Source of the DNA: a virus
IMG/VR virus record: IMGVR_UViG_3300009173_002997
Span: 1-43,254 of that record
DNA length: 43,254 bases
Reading direction: 5' to 3' (one strand)
This document shows positions 26,030 to 34,764 of the stretch, in pieces. Within the stretch, counting starts at the first letter, position 1. Each line of letters begins with the position of its first letter. A program made the position numbers and the translations under genes. The notes beneath the pieces were generated by a model. That model did no database searches, was not told where the DNA came from, and saw nothing but the letters and a program-made list of their open reading frames with translations.

Positions 26030-27469
26030 TTATGGCCCACCATTCTCTGAATCACAGGTAGCACAGGTATACGGATCCGAATTGAAGTCTTCCACGCCCT
26101 GAATATCTCCCACGCTCGTACCACCAATGCCAGTTTGAGTAATCGTACCGCAATAGTTAGTGGTATAGCCGGTGTCCACCCAAAACACAACATCGCCCAC
26201 CGAAGGCGCGTACGACATGGAATCATCAATAATATAATACGTGCCCGAGGCAGTACAGTCTTCTACTCGGAAGTAAGCTCCCGGGGTTGCCGTAGTTGTC
26301 GTCGTTGTGGCCGCTGTATCGTCATCGACTATAGTTACAGTGACCGGGTTAGTTCCGGTAATAGCGGCGGTGTTATTTGTGGCAGATCCAACCCCATCCT
26401 GCTGTGCGTTCGCCAGCGTGATCTCAAATGTTTCATCGCCTTCGACTGCTGTGTCACTATGAATCGTTACATCAAAGGTTAAATAGTTTTGACCATTATC
26501 GAATGTTAATGTTCCGTTGGAGCCTGTATAATCTGCCCCATTAGTAGCAGTGCCACCGCCAAACGAATAATCGACTCTCGCTTCGGCGCCGCTATTATAA
26601 TTTTCTCTTACGACAGCGACAGTAAGGGTTTGGTTTCCTGAGTCTCCTTCTGTGATAGAATATGTCCGAGCAATGCTGTCAATCACTTCACCTTCTGTGG
26701 CAAACCTTAAGTCACAATAACTAGCGTCATCATTTAAGACTGTTACAGTGTGAGTGTTAAGCGGTGTTATAGAAACGGTGCCCTCGGTAACCGTCGCGTT
26801 TGTGAGTGCAACGGTAAAGGTCAAATCGTCCGATACATAGCTGTCAGCATTTATAGTTATGTCTATGGTTTGCGATGTTACACCGGGGCCAAATGTCAAA
26901 GTGCCAGACGCTGCAACGTAAGTGCAGCCGACGCAATCCATGGCTGTGCCATCTGCCGTGGCATAGGCAACTGTAGCAGTACCGTTCACATTATCAGAGG
27001 TAACGGTAACGGAGTGTATCGAGGTTGCTCCCAAACCACCGGTTCCTTCCGCTATAGAAGATGTTGCCGTGGCAAAAGATATGTGCGTCGCTTGTGGCGT
27101 AGCGGTTGTTGTCGTCGTTCCTCCCCCTCCTGAAACTATATTGGTTATTACGTTGGCAAAAAAGCCATCCACAATGGCGTAAGTAATTGTTATGTTTCCA
27201 CTTTGAGCATCAGTGTATACGGCTTGCCCCTTAGGCACTATGGCGCGCGTATGATTGTTTCCTGCGTTTATAAGGCAAATCCGTGTTCCCCCTCCGTCGG
27301 CAGCAGTGCCTAACTTGCCTGAGCCAGAAGACACTAAAATGTCATATATAATAATGCTCTTGTCTGCTGCGCACGCAGGAATAAGCAAACCGTTATTTGC
27401 GTCTAGATAAGCGGCGTCTCTGCTTATGGTATTCCCGGGGTCTCTTTTTCCTGTATCTCTAAAAGTCAT
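26030..27469 (-). CDS. Calx-beta domain virion protein (479 aa)
   Basis: Residues 1-110 form a beta-sandwich also present as the stand-alone 92-aa protein encoded near 21.7 kb. A Thr-rich linker (TTTTTATPQ) leads to a first Calx-beta-like domain (about 130-250, VTVTSDNVNGTATVAYATAD and ending TVLNDD) and a second (about 255-390, YSITEGD, GADYTGSNGTLTF, ending TVTIVDDD). A second Thr-rich linker leads to a C-terminal Cys-containing segment (YFRVEDCTASGTYYI). Calx-beta domains are extracellular, calcium-binding adhesion modules. Here they suggest a head- or neck-attached fibre. The start overlaps the portal stop as ATGA, with AAGGAAC upstream. The same linkers and Calx-beta modules recur in the giant proteins. 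Confidence 0.85.
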   Translation of the reverse strand: MTFRDTGKRDPGNTISRDAAYLDANNGLLIPACAADKSIIIYDILVSSGSGKLGTAADGGGTRICLINAGNNHTRAIVPKGQAVYTDAQSGNITITYAIVDGFFANVITNIVSGGGGTTTTTATPQATHISFATATSSIAEGTGGLGATSIHSVTVTSDNVNGTATVAYATADGTAMDCVGCTYVAASGTLTFGPGVTSQTIDITINADSYVSDDLTFTVALTNATVTEGTVSITPLNTHTVTVLNDDASYCDLRFATEGEVIDSIARTYSITEGDSGNQTLTVAVVRENYNSGAEARVDYSFGGGTATNGADYTGSNGTLTFDNGQNYLTFDVTIHSDTAVEGDETFEITLANAQQDGVGSATNNTAAITGTNPVTVTIVDDDTAATTTTTTATPGAYFRVEDCTASGTYYIIDDSMSYAPSVGDVVFWVDTGYTTNYCGTITQTGIGGTSVGDIQGVEDFNSDPYTCATCDSENGGP

Positions 27470-29520
27470 TTTTGTTCCTTTGCCTTACTGTGATACAGCA
27501 TGCTAGCCATGAACATGTCTAGCTGGTGTTCGAAAGCTATTTCTTCCACAGCTTTAACTTGTTTTTCGTTTTGATCTGTCGGGGTCTTGCAATATTTAGA
27601 AACAGAAGCGCCCCAATCCTCTGGAGCTTCATTGACTGCGATAATTTCGCCTATGGTCTTGGCTACTTCCTTTTGCGCCTTTGAGAGTCTTGTCTTCTTG
27701 TGCGTTTTTCTAAGCTCTTTTTCAACTTTCTTTTCTAGGTCTTGAGACTTAATTATATTATCTTTAACCTGCTCAAGATTAAATTTTCCCTTCGACGCTC
27801 TTTCTTGAGGAACACCATCTGTCCCCGAGGGCCTTCCGTTATTCGGAGAAGTAGTTTGACTCTTCTTTGTCGTGTCCTCCGTGGGTTTTTTAGCGGCGGG
27901 GGGGACATTTTGTTTTTGTAGCTCTGGGTGAGCGACTTCTTGCGGGGTCCACTTTTCCATAGCTGGGTTATCTACGGGTGATCCGCCAACAAGAGGGAAA
28001 TAGAGACCATCGTCTCTGTCGTCTATGTATTTCTTTTGAGCCTCATGAGAATCTTCCTCGTTCGGAAGTCTATTTGTGTTGAGGGCTTTGAAAAGTTCCT
28101 CCGGAGTGAGTAGTCCAAGCTCGGCCATTCTGGTGTACACTCTGTATTTCTGAGTATTGTCTCTTAGCAAGATTTCTTCAAACTTAGGGACGGGGTAATT
28201 TTTAAAACCAAGAACTTTGGACACCCTTTTTACCTCAGGTAAAAGAAAGTCGTTCAAAAACGTTTTCCTAGCTTGCCTAAGCCTAGCGATGAATACTTCT
28301 ACCTTTCCCTGTTGATTCGCAAATTTTTCTCCACTAGAGCCTACGCCGGTGAGCATGTTGTTAAGTCCGGCGTTAATGTCTGCATTGACAACTTCGTATT
28401 TTTTTGGATCAAGAATATCCGAAACCTGAGGGATAACAAATTTAGCTTCAGTCGTGTAGTCTGCGATCAAAACTCTTCCTACAGATTGGTTTTCGAAAAG
28501 CGCTTGCATCTTAGCTAGATTCTCCTGATTTATGCCGCCCTTATCCGGCTCAGTGCCCATGGTCACGATAAGGATTGCCTGTTGAACAGTCCTCGTAATA
28601 GCCATGTCCATTCTTTTAAGTTCAGCCTTATGATTTAAATCTTCTAAAACCGGGTACCCCATAGGTACGGCGTACGGCTCGTAGTCTTGTTTTTTGTAAA
28701 AAATTGCTGAAAATCTTTCTCCGTCTAGCTCAATGGTCACTGAGTTTGCAAGCGGCGAATTTTTTATAGCTTTCTTGGTTGCCTCCGGAAGCGCATCATA
28801 AATTTCACTATCTTCTTGAGTCTTGGGGTTTCTTATTTTCTCTAGTTCATAGTCGGTAAGCACTTTGTGATATTTTTTGGTTTGGTTGAAATTTAAAGAT
28901 CCGGCGACCGATATGTCCGCTGGGTTTAAAACCACATACCTATAGGGAATTTCTACCTTAGAGGTTTTTCCTCCAAAGGTTTGGGTAATTTTTTTTACGT
29001 CAGCAGGCTTTAATTTCGCATCAAACCTGTAAAGAAAAACGTTTCCTGATCTATAATACTCTCTGAAGAATCTATCTTGCAAGTCCCAGATGTTTACTTT
29101 GTTAAACAAAGACTCGAAGAAGTTTCTCGATTTTTTGCTTCCACCTTCGAAAAAGATTTCGCTAGTAGAAAATTCTGTCATCAAGTCGATTGTGTTCCTA
29201 AATACCGAAAAGTTATAATAAGCCTTCTGGCACAAAATTACAGCATCTCGGATAGAAACTCCCGACGACCCGGCCCCGCTGTAAGCTTTAAACGGTATAA
29301 GGCCATCTTCAATATTCTTAAATTTATCCGTTCTTTCTATTGAGCCAGCTTTATTTCTTCTGTAGCTTGTACCTACGTGAGACGCTAAAGATTCGTGCGA
29401 AGCCGTAGAAGTCATTAAGGGTTCTCCGCTTATTGCCTTTGCAGGTTTATTCGCGGGTTTATTCGCGGGTTTCTTCGCCTTTTTTGGCGAGCTTTTTACG
29501 TTTCCTTTACTTTGGTCCAT
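27466..29520 (-). CDS. Portal protein (684 aa)
   Basis: The 684-residue protein directly follows TerL in transcription order. It carries portal-like features: VSIRDAVILCQKAYYNFSVF and FRNTIDLM early, then DRFFREYYRSGNVFLYRFDA, the usual entry to the portal wing/stem, and YRYVVLNPADISVAG. A portal forms the dodecameric DNA channel at one capsid vertex. The N-terminus has a short repeat (KPANKPANKPAK), and the C-terminal 150 residues are charged and probably disordered or helical (KNVPPAAKKPTEDTTKKSQ). The gene ends in ATGA overlap with the Calx-beta gene. The call rests on order plus these motifs. Confidence 0.85.
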   Translation of the reverse strand: MDQSKGNVKSSPKKAKKPANKPANKPAKAISGEPLMTSTASHESLASHVGTSYRRNKAGSIERTDKFKNIEDGLIPFKAYSGAGSSGVSIRDAVILCQKAYYNFSVFRNTIDLMTEFSTSEIFFEGGSKKSRNFFESLFNKVNIWDLQDRFFREYYRSGNVFLYRFDAKLKPADVKKITQTFGGKTSKVEIPYRYVVLNPADISVAGSLNFNQTKKYHKVLTDYELEKIRNPKTQEDSEIYDALPEATKKAIKNSPLANSVTIELDGERFSAIFYKKQDYEPYAVPMGYPVLEDLNHKAELKRMDMAITRTVQQAILIVTMGTEPDKGGINQENLAKMQALFENQSVGRVLIADYTTEAKFVIPQVSDILDPKKYEVVNADINAGLNNMLTGVGSSGEKFANQQGKVEVFIARLRQARKTFLNDFLLPEVKRVSKVLGFKNYPVPKFEEILLRDNTQKYRVYTRMAELGLLTPEELFKALNTNRLPNEEDSHEAQKKYIDDRDDGLYFPLVGGSPVDNPAMEKWTPQEVAHPELQKQNVPPAAKKPTEDTTKKSQTTSPNNGRPSGTDGVPQERASKGKFNLEQVKDNIIKSQDLEKKVEKELRKTHKKTRLSKAQKEVAKTIGEIIAVNEAPEDWGASVSKYCKTPTDQNEKQVKAVEEIAFEHQLDMFMASMLYHSKAKEQK

Positions 29521-29565
29521 TTTTTTAAATTTTAGATTATTTTTTTGTTTAAAGTCTCATTTTAA

Positions 29566-31392
29566 TTACACCATTCTTGGTACAAAGGTGGAACTTCCTT
29601 CGTCTAGTTTATAATTTTGCATATCAAAGTAACATTTGACAGCCCAGTTTGCAAGCAATAAAGCCGTGTAGTTATCTTTTCTTGCCCTACTTGCGCTAAT
29701 ATTTCGCTTTAAATGCTGGGGAAGATCAAATGTCTGTGTCCCCCTAGCTGTGGTTTTAACTTCAACTAGCGCGCATTGTCTTTTAACTTGATATACTAGA
29801 TCATCTTGAGTTTCTATGAACATTCCTAAATTTGTTTCATTAACTTGTTTTAAGTTTATCCTATAAGTGCTTTGTTTGTCAAATTCGGAGCCATTTGCCG
29901 ACGTTCTAGAGGCAAACCATATTTTTTTATAATCAATATTAGCCTGAAGAAGCTCGTTAGCCTTCCTTATCCAATCGCTTGAAAAAACTTGATTGAACGC
30001 TATTTGCCTGTTTTCTTTATTATATGCTCTTTTAAAATCTCTTGTTTGTTTAATGTAGTCTGTACCCTCCTTGTTGGAGTCAAATTCAATTGTTTTTAAA
30101 TTAATTTTATTATCTAAAAAAAGCTTAGAGTTGTTAGCTGCGTCGAGAAACATGTCTGACCCAGCATTATCAACAGAAATTAAAACTGGATCAAAGTTCT
30201 CTAATATATAATAAAGGTATTGCACGTGCTTATTTAAGTTCCCCAGCCCCGCATAATTATGCACTAATGTAGAGGTTTCTTTTTCTTCGTCAATTTCCAT
30301 TATCGCTATACCGAAATAATCTGCGCTTGGGCTATCACTCATATTGGGGTCAATACCCACTATGTATTTTTTGTCTTGCCTTTTCTTTATGAGGGTTGTT
30401 GGCTCTTCTCCGTCTGGGACAGTGCAATCGTGCATTTTAATTGCGCTAAAATAACTATCGCTACCATCAGTAAACATCGCACAATATTCCCTTTGGAAGG
30501 AAGCGTTTGAAGTCCCTCCGTCTTGAGCCGCTTCAATAATGGTTTGATCGATCATGTGCTCGGGTAATGATTCGTACCCCATTTGTGAAATAAAATACGA
30601 GGAATCACTTTTTTTGTTGTCGTAAATATGATTTGACCAATCTTTGTAAGTTCTGTATAAATTTTCAAACGTGTATGACGCGGAGGACAAGGCGATCATT
30701 TTTGAATCATTATCAAACACTATTCTTTCTTCTTCTGTCATATGGCCGGATCCAATTAGCTTGTCCTCCATTTCTCTAATTTCAATACGCTCTTTCATGT
30801 TTTGAGGAGCCACCAAGAACGGCATAAGAACCGTATTGATTAAGTCTTCCGGCAATAAAAGGTACTCGTCTAGCAAAAGGACGTTAGCGCGAAAGCCACG
30901 AATCTTTTCCCCGTTAAGAGGAATAGCTGTTATGGTTCCCCCATTAATAGACCACTCGAATTGGTCATTGCGTTTTATTTTTGCGCCGAAACATTGGGTC
31001 AGCAGTTCTGCCCCTTTAGATTCAACCATCTTTTCCAAGTTGCTAAATATAAACCTTGCCGTACGAAACGTTGGGCCAGCAACTAATATCTTAGTTCCGG
31101 GGTTAAATATGCACTGGAGAAAACAAAAAACCGAAGCTATAAAAGTTTTACCGCAACCACGCCCCCACACGCACATCGTAAAGTTTCTATTCATCATGCC
31201 GCGAAGAGTTACCTCTTGGTATGTCGCAAGTTTAATTCCCGATAATAGCTCAGTAGTAAAACCTAGATTGGCTTGTAAAAACTTTGCTAAAGTTATTTTC
31301 GCTTCTCTGTCAGACAAAAAGCCTTCCATTTCTAACATCTTTTTATTGATGTTTGCTGGCTCTGTTTCGTATTTTTCAGGGCAGTACCACAT
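29566..31392 (-). CDS. terL: Terminase large subunit (608 aa)
   Basis: This is the DNA-packaging motor ATPase and headful/cos nuclease. From the chosen start, Walker A GRGCGKT lies at about 77-83, Walker B VLLLDE at about 171-176, and the RNase-H-like nuclease begins with VGIDPNM at about 345-351. A second acidic strand (LISVDNAGSD, about 404-413) follows. I chose ATG 31392 because it overlaps the preceding stop as TAATG. The longer GTG frame to 31446 would overlap the ERCC4-type gene by 55 nt and adds residues with no family likeness. Its neighbours, the ERCC4-type nuclease upstream and portal downstream, are consistent with a packaging module. Confidence 0.93.
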   Translation of the reverse strand: MWYCPEKYETEPANINKKMLEMEGFLSDREAKITLAKFLQANLGFTTELLSGIKLATYQEVTLRGMMNRNFTMCVWGRGCGKTFIASVFCFLQCIFNPGTKILVAGPTFRTARFIFSNLEKMVESKGAELLTQCFGAKIKRNDQFEWSINGGTITAIPLNGEKIRGFRANVLLLDEYLLLPEDLINTVLMPFLVAPQNMKERIEIREMEDKLIGSGHMTEEERIVFDNDSKMIALSSASYTFENLYRTYKDWSNHIYDNKKSDSSYFISQMGYESLPEHMIDQTIIEAAQDGGTSNASFQREYCAMFTDGSDSYFSAIKMHDCTVPDGEEPTTLIKKRQDKKYIVGIDPNMSDSPSADYFGIAIMEIDEEKETSTLVHNYAGLGNLNKHVQYLYYILENFDPVLISVDNAGSDMFLDAANNSKLFLDNKINLKTIEFDSNKEGTDYIKQTRDFKRAYNKENRQIAFNQVFSSDWIRKANELLQANIDYKKIWFASRTSANGSEFDKQSTYRINLKQVNETNLGMFIETQDDLVYQVKRQCALVEVKTTARGTQTFDLPQHLKRNISASRARKDNYTALLLANWAVKCYFDMQNYKLDEGSSTFVPRMV

Positions 31393-32351
31393 TATAAAAC
31401 TTTCGTATCGTATGCGTATTGTAAATCTATTTGTTTGTAAAAACACCCACTAAAGAATATTTTTTTAATAACTCTTTCGGCTTCCCTTCTTCCTCCAACG
31501 AAGAGGAATTGGATATGTGGATATTTTTGTATTAGTTCTCGTACGTTGTGAAATATGTATTCTGGCGTTGCTTTTATTTTTTTTGATATATGAGGTAAAT
31601 ATTTAAAGCTAACCGCGTGACTTAACGTGTCTTCTATCAAAATAATTAAATTGATATTTTCATCTTCAGCTCTTGCTATTTCTTTTTCAAATCTTTCTAA
31701 ATTTTTAACGCTCATGGTGGAAATAAAGTCAGCTAAAGATTTTCTTTCTATATAACAATTGCATGTCAATTTAGGTTCACTAAAAGTATAGTCCCCTACG
31801 GATAGCGTCGTGGATTTAGTGCGATAATCATCGAACTTTAAGGGTCGCTGCTCCCTTGTGTCTATGTGTATAGAATACTGCGGCTTTGCATACTCCTTAC
31901 CTTCAACTATTTCTGTCGGTAATTGATATTTGTTTTTGAACCCCATCTCTTCGCACACCTTATAATACCCATCTAAAATATCTCTCAAGTATTGAATGGG
32001 CGGCGAAAGTATTGTTCTAAGCTCCACCTGAGTTGGGGTATATACAAGCCCTTTGTCATTTTTTCTTTTTAATAGAGTGTTTCTGCAATAGGTCTTGGCT
32101 TCTTTCTTCGGGGCCGATTTAAGCCAAAGCCTAAGATTGGTTCTGGAGTTAAAGTCTGTCGAAAAATACTGTTCTAAGGATTTATACTTGATAATGTCGC
32201 CGTCATGAAGGTCATGCCTTGGGAAATATTTTTGATAATACCCTACGACCCTTAAATCATGAGCCTTAATGTGCGCGTGTAGTTGTCTGTGTGTTTCGAA
32301 TTGTTTTTGACAAGCTTGGCAAGTTGGTTCTGGCGCGTCGGTTTTACTCAT
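31392..32351 (-). CDS. ERCC4/XPF-type nuclease with N-terminal C2H2 zinc finger (319 aa)
   Basis: Residues 11-31 form a classical C2H2 finger: C-x2-C-x3-F-x5-L-x2-H-x3-H with Cys11, Cys14, His27 and His31. Residues about 158-290 match an ERCC4 nuclease domain: IDTREQRPL (Asp164), VGDYTF (186-190) and IERKSLADF, giving the GD-x(n)-ERK-x3-D core with ERK at 202-204. XPF-family nucleases cut branched DNA and junctions. The gene overlaps the upstream gene by 8 nt and TerL by 1 nt (TAATG). Coupling to TerL suggests resolution of replicative DNA branches before or during packaging, analogous in logic to T4 endonuclease VII. That role is inference. The middle region (32-157) is unassigned. Confidence 0.88.
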   Translation of the reverse strand: MSKTDAPEPTCQACQKQFETHRQLHAHIKAHDLRVVGYYQKYFPRHDLHDGDIIKYKSLEQYFSTDFNSRTNLRLWLKSAPKKEAKTYCRNTLLKRKNDKGLVYTPTQVELRTILSPPIQYLRDILDGYYKVCEEMGFKNKYQLPTEIVEGKEYAKPQYSIHIDTREQRPLKFDDYRTKSTTLSVGDYTFSEPKLTCNCYIERKSLADFISTMSVKNLERFEKEIARAEDENINLIILIEDTLSHAVSFKYLPHISKKIKATPEYIFHNVRELIQKYPHIQFLFVGGRREAERVIKKIFFSGCFYKQIDLQYAYDTKVL

Positions 32352-33432
32352 CTAAAACTTCTCCTTTACTTATCCCCATGATTTTGCATTTAATTTCGTC
32401 CATGTCGGTTAAGTTTTCGATTTCATCTGCCACGGCTTTCTTTCTTACGTTCGCAAGCTGTATCAGTTTTTTTCTGGTTTCTTCTTCTTTCCAAAGTTGG
32501 ACAAGGTTTAGCACGCTTGCGTTTTCTTTTATCTTGTTTTTAAGTACATCGCTTCTTTTTTGCTTTAAGTGCTCCAACAGCTTCTGTTGCCTGTTGATGC
32601 ATTGGTTGTACTCTGTCTGGGCGGAGCTGATGGCGTCTACAAGGGCCATGGCGATACGTCTTCCTTCCGTGTCTTCCGCAGCCGTATCAAGCAATATCTG
32701 AAGCCTTTCTGTCCTTCTTTGGATGCTGGCGGCAATAATAACTTCTGTAGAAAGGACTATGTATTGATCTACTTCTTCTTGAGATAAGTCTGGTTTATTG
32801 TGGGTATACCTTACGAAGCTGCTCTCGAACAGCTCTCTGTCTGTCTGCGATGAGTAAGTATTAATTTGATGACTGAACCTATAAGTGCTTAAATAGTTTA
32901 TCAAAGAATCAATATTCTTTTTGACAGAACTTGTAATTTTATTTTTATCAATCGTATTATTAACGTACCTGTTAACTGTATTGACGGTTTTGTCGAAAGT
33001 TCTGGGGGGTTTATATTCTGCGCTAGGAACTTCGTCAGGGTTTTCGTACGGATTTAAATCTAGGGACTTTATGTATTCATTTACCGTGCGAACTTCTTGG
33101 TGAAGGTTTGTAAGCTCGTCATTGGCGAATATAACGCGCGCTATTTCTCTTCCGTTCATCATACCCGCGTTACTTTCTACAAATTGTTTGTGTTCTTGGG
33201 TAAGCTCTACTTTTTCTTTCGCTTGGTATTCGTGCGCACCCCTTGCCTTTATTTTTCTTGTAGCTAGAAAAGCCTTAATTTCTCTGCCTTCTTTACTTCT
33301 TCCGTCTAGCTCTGGATTATTTGGATGCACGAGCCTTATTAATTCTAGCAACGAAGGAGGGTTGTCCTCACGAGAATTCCATTCGTTAAGAATTATTTTC
33401 TTTTGATCTTCGGTGAGTGAGGGGTTTTCCAT
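32344..33432 (-). CDS. Helical DNA-binding-like protein, candidate small terminase (362 aa)
   Basis: The N-terminal 140 residues contain two helix-turn-helix-like stretches (PSLLELIRLVHPNNPELDGRS and GREIARVIFANDELTNLHQE). The C-terminal 200 residues are helical, with coiled-coil character (RRTERLQILLDTAAEDTEGRR, then KQKRSDVLKNKIKENASVL). No catalytic motif is seen. It sits directly before the ERCC4-type nuclease and TerL genes, where a small terminase subunit is often found, and overlaps the nuclease start by 8 nt. TerS proteins have an HTH plus an oligomerisation coiled coil, which fits, but the protein is longer than most. I give TerS as a hypothesis rather than an identification. Confidence 0.7.
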   Translation of the reverse strand: MENPSLTEDQKKIILNEWNSREDNPPSLLELIRLVHPNNPELDGRSKEGREIKAFLATRKIKARGAHEYQAKEKVELTQEHKQFVESNAGMMNGREIARVIFANDELTNLHQEVRTVNEYIKSLDLNPYENPDEVPSAEYKPPRTFDKTVNTVNRYVNNTIDKNKITSSVKKNIDSLINYLSTYRFSHQINTYSSQTDRELFESSFVRYTHNKPDLSQEEVDQYIVLSTEVIIAASIQRRTERLQILLDTAAEDTEGRRIAMALVDAISSAQTEYNQCINRQQKLLEHLKQKRSDVLKNKIKENASVLNLVQLWKEEETRKKLIQLANVRKKAVADEIENLTDMDEIKCKIMGISKGEVLDE

Positions 33433-33437
33433 AAAAT

Positions 33438-34148
33438 TTACATTAAATCTACTTCGCCTTTTGCCAGTAACTTTTTAACTTTTTCTATAACTTTTTTTCT
33501 TATATTTTTAATTTGCTTATATCCGGGCTTACGGTTTTGCTCGTTAGACTTAAATCCTAACAACTTAGAGACTTCTTCTTCCTCCTGATTATTTATAAAA
33601 AGCCCTTCATATACAACCCATTCGTTAGGTCTAAGGATTTTTTTCATTTTTAAATGTAATTTTTTCGCGCTTCGCTCTATATCTATGCCGCTTTCAAAAC
33701 TTACGGATTTAATTTCATGATAATGATCGTCTAACGCTAATGGCATTTTTACGTCATAAGCTTTTTTCTTTGTTTTTTCCCATTTTGCGTATAATGGACA
33801 TTCCGAGCATTGTTTTCCGTATATTTTACATGAGCTATTAGGCTCTGCCGCTTCGCATTTTAAGCATGGCCTACTAAAATTACCATAATAATTTCTTATA
33901 AGGTTTTTAATTTGATTTGAAATTATTCTATTAATCCATGGCGCCAAGGGTTTTTCTGGATTGTAAAGATGCCATTTTTCATATATATGAATCCTTATTA
34001 TTTGAGAAACGTCGTCATAGTCCATCCAGTGAAGGGAGGTTAGGCTCCATTTTCCCCTTCTCTTTCTTATCTCCACGTCGATAAAACCAATAGACTCTTC
34101 AAAGGTTGGTTTCTTAGCTGTAGATTTCTTCTTTCCATCGTTAGACAT
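33438..34148 (-). CDS. Sigma-70-like transcription factor with cysteine cluster (236 aa)
   Basis: Residues 42-88 (YDDVSQIIRIHIYEKWHLY, PWINRIISNQIKNLIRNYYG) match sigma region 2. Residues about 165-230 (RPNEWVVYEGLFINNQEEEEVSKLLGF, ending KNIRKKVIEKVKKLL) fit the region 4 helix-turn-helix. Between them are Cys95, 98, 107, 114 and 117, a probable zinc site not present in ordinary ECF sigmas. A phage sigma for late or structural gene transcription is likely, and its position at the head of the packaging and head module supports this. It overlaps the upstream zinc-ribbon gene by 8 nt, with a GGGGGA ribosome site inside that gene. Matching phage promoters were not recognisable. Confidence 0.82.
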   Translation of the reverse strand: MSNDGKKKSTAKKPTFEESIGFIDVEIRKRRGKWSLTSLHWMDYDDVSQIIRIHIYEKWHLYNPEKPLAPWINRIISNQIKNLIRNYYGNFSRPCLKCEAAEPNSSCKIYGKQCSECPLYAKWEKTKKKAYDVKMPLALDDHYHEIKSVSFESGIDIERSAKKLHLKMKKILRPNEWVVYEGLFINNQEEEEVSKLLGFKSNEQNRKPGYKQIKNIRKKVIEKVKKLLAKGEVDLM

Positions 34149-34533
34149 TTTCCCCCGGCTTTAGAGTCCCCGCCTCTTTTTTGAATTCTTTTTTAAATTC
34201 TTCCCTTGAAGTTTTTTCTCTTTTGACCGGGAAGAGGTGGTCGGTTAATTGAGCCTCGTCTAACGTCCCCATTACTTCTTCAATTTTTCGACCACGAACA
34301 GATAGTGCGTTTTCGTCAAACTCAAAATCAAGTGCGTCGATATTTATATCTTTTACTCGAACGGCTTCTTCGTGGTCTTCGTGGTCTTCGTGATCTTCGT
34401 TGTCTTCCGTGTTTCCCGCGTTTTCGGAAGAAGCAGAAGAATCTAATGCGGTTCCGCATTTTTGACAAAACTTTGGTTTTTCTCTAGCTGAAAAAACCAA
34501 CTTAGCCCCACACTTAAAACAGTATTTCTTCAT
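34141..34533 (-). CDS. Zinc-ribbon protein with acidic repeat (130 aa)
   Basis: The N-terminal zinc ribbon has Cys5, Cys8, Cys23 and Cys26 (YCFKCGAKL and FCQKCGTAL), as in DZR or zinc-ribbon-type domains. An EDHEDHEDHE run at about 44-56 is encoded by four 9-bp tandem repeats. The C-terminal half is charged and ends with EEFKKEFKKEAGTL. It overlaps the sigma-like gene by 8 nt, so the two are probably translated together. It may be a partner of the sigma-like factor or RNA polymerase, or a small regulator. That is inference, and no enzymatic function is visible. Confidence 0.75.
   Translation of the reverse strand: MKKYCFKCGAKLVFSAREKPKFCQKCGTALDSSASSENAGNTEDNEDHEDHEDHEEAVRVKDINIDALDFEFDENALSVRGRKIEEVMGTLDEAQLTDHLFPVKREKTSREEFKKEFKKEAGTLKPGENV
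34371..34406 (-). repeat. 9-bp tandem repeat (EDH units)
   Basis: Four consecutive 9-mers (cgtggtctt twice, then cgtgatctt and cgttgtctt) encode three EDH units and one EDN in the zinc-ribbon protein. This is a probable slippage site. Confidence 0.9.
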
Positions 34534-34608
34534 ATAACCTATACTAACCGTATATCGTTTTTTTAAAAATAAAAATTTCCATTTTAGGTGTAATTGATAT
34601 TAGGCGAA

Positions 34609-34764
34609 ATGGAAGAAAAACTGAAAGAAATCATGGAGTTAAGTTTCCCTTTTTGTAAAAACGAAGATGGACAAATGGCCTTGTATTTTCAAAAAATAAA
34701 TTCCCTAGCTCATGACGCCGAGGTTTACTTGGAGCACAATAAGCCCGATCAAAGACCCAAATAA
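34609..34764 (+). CDS. Small plus-strand ORF, 51 aa, hypothetical
   Basis: ATG 34609 to TAA 34762-34764 encodes 51 residues that read like a real helical protein (MEEKLKEIMELSFPFCKNED at the start, AEVYLEHNKPDQRPK at the end). It fills the only long gap (34534-34748) between minus-strand genes and overlaps the last 16 nt of the 104-aa gene on the opposite strand. TTAGGCG just upstream is a weak ribosome-site candidate. No family is recognised. It would be the only plus-strand gene in the window, so it may be expressed at a different time. Evidence is codon texture and position only. Confidence 0.5.
   Translation: MEEKLKEIMELSFPFCKNEDGQMALYFQKINSLAHDAEVYLEHNKPDQRPK

Noticed and set aside
31392-31446. 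GTG-started extension of TerL
   Set aside because: It overlaps the ERCC4-type gene by 55 nt. ATG 31392 gives the compact TAATG junction and a start consistent with the family.
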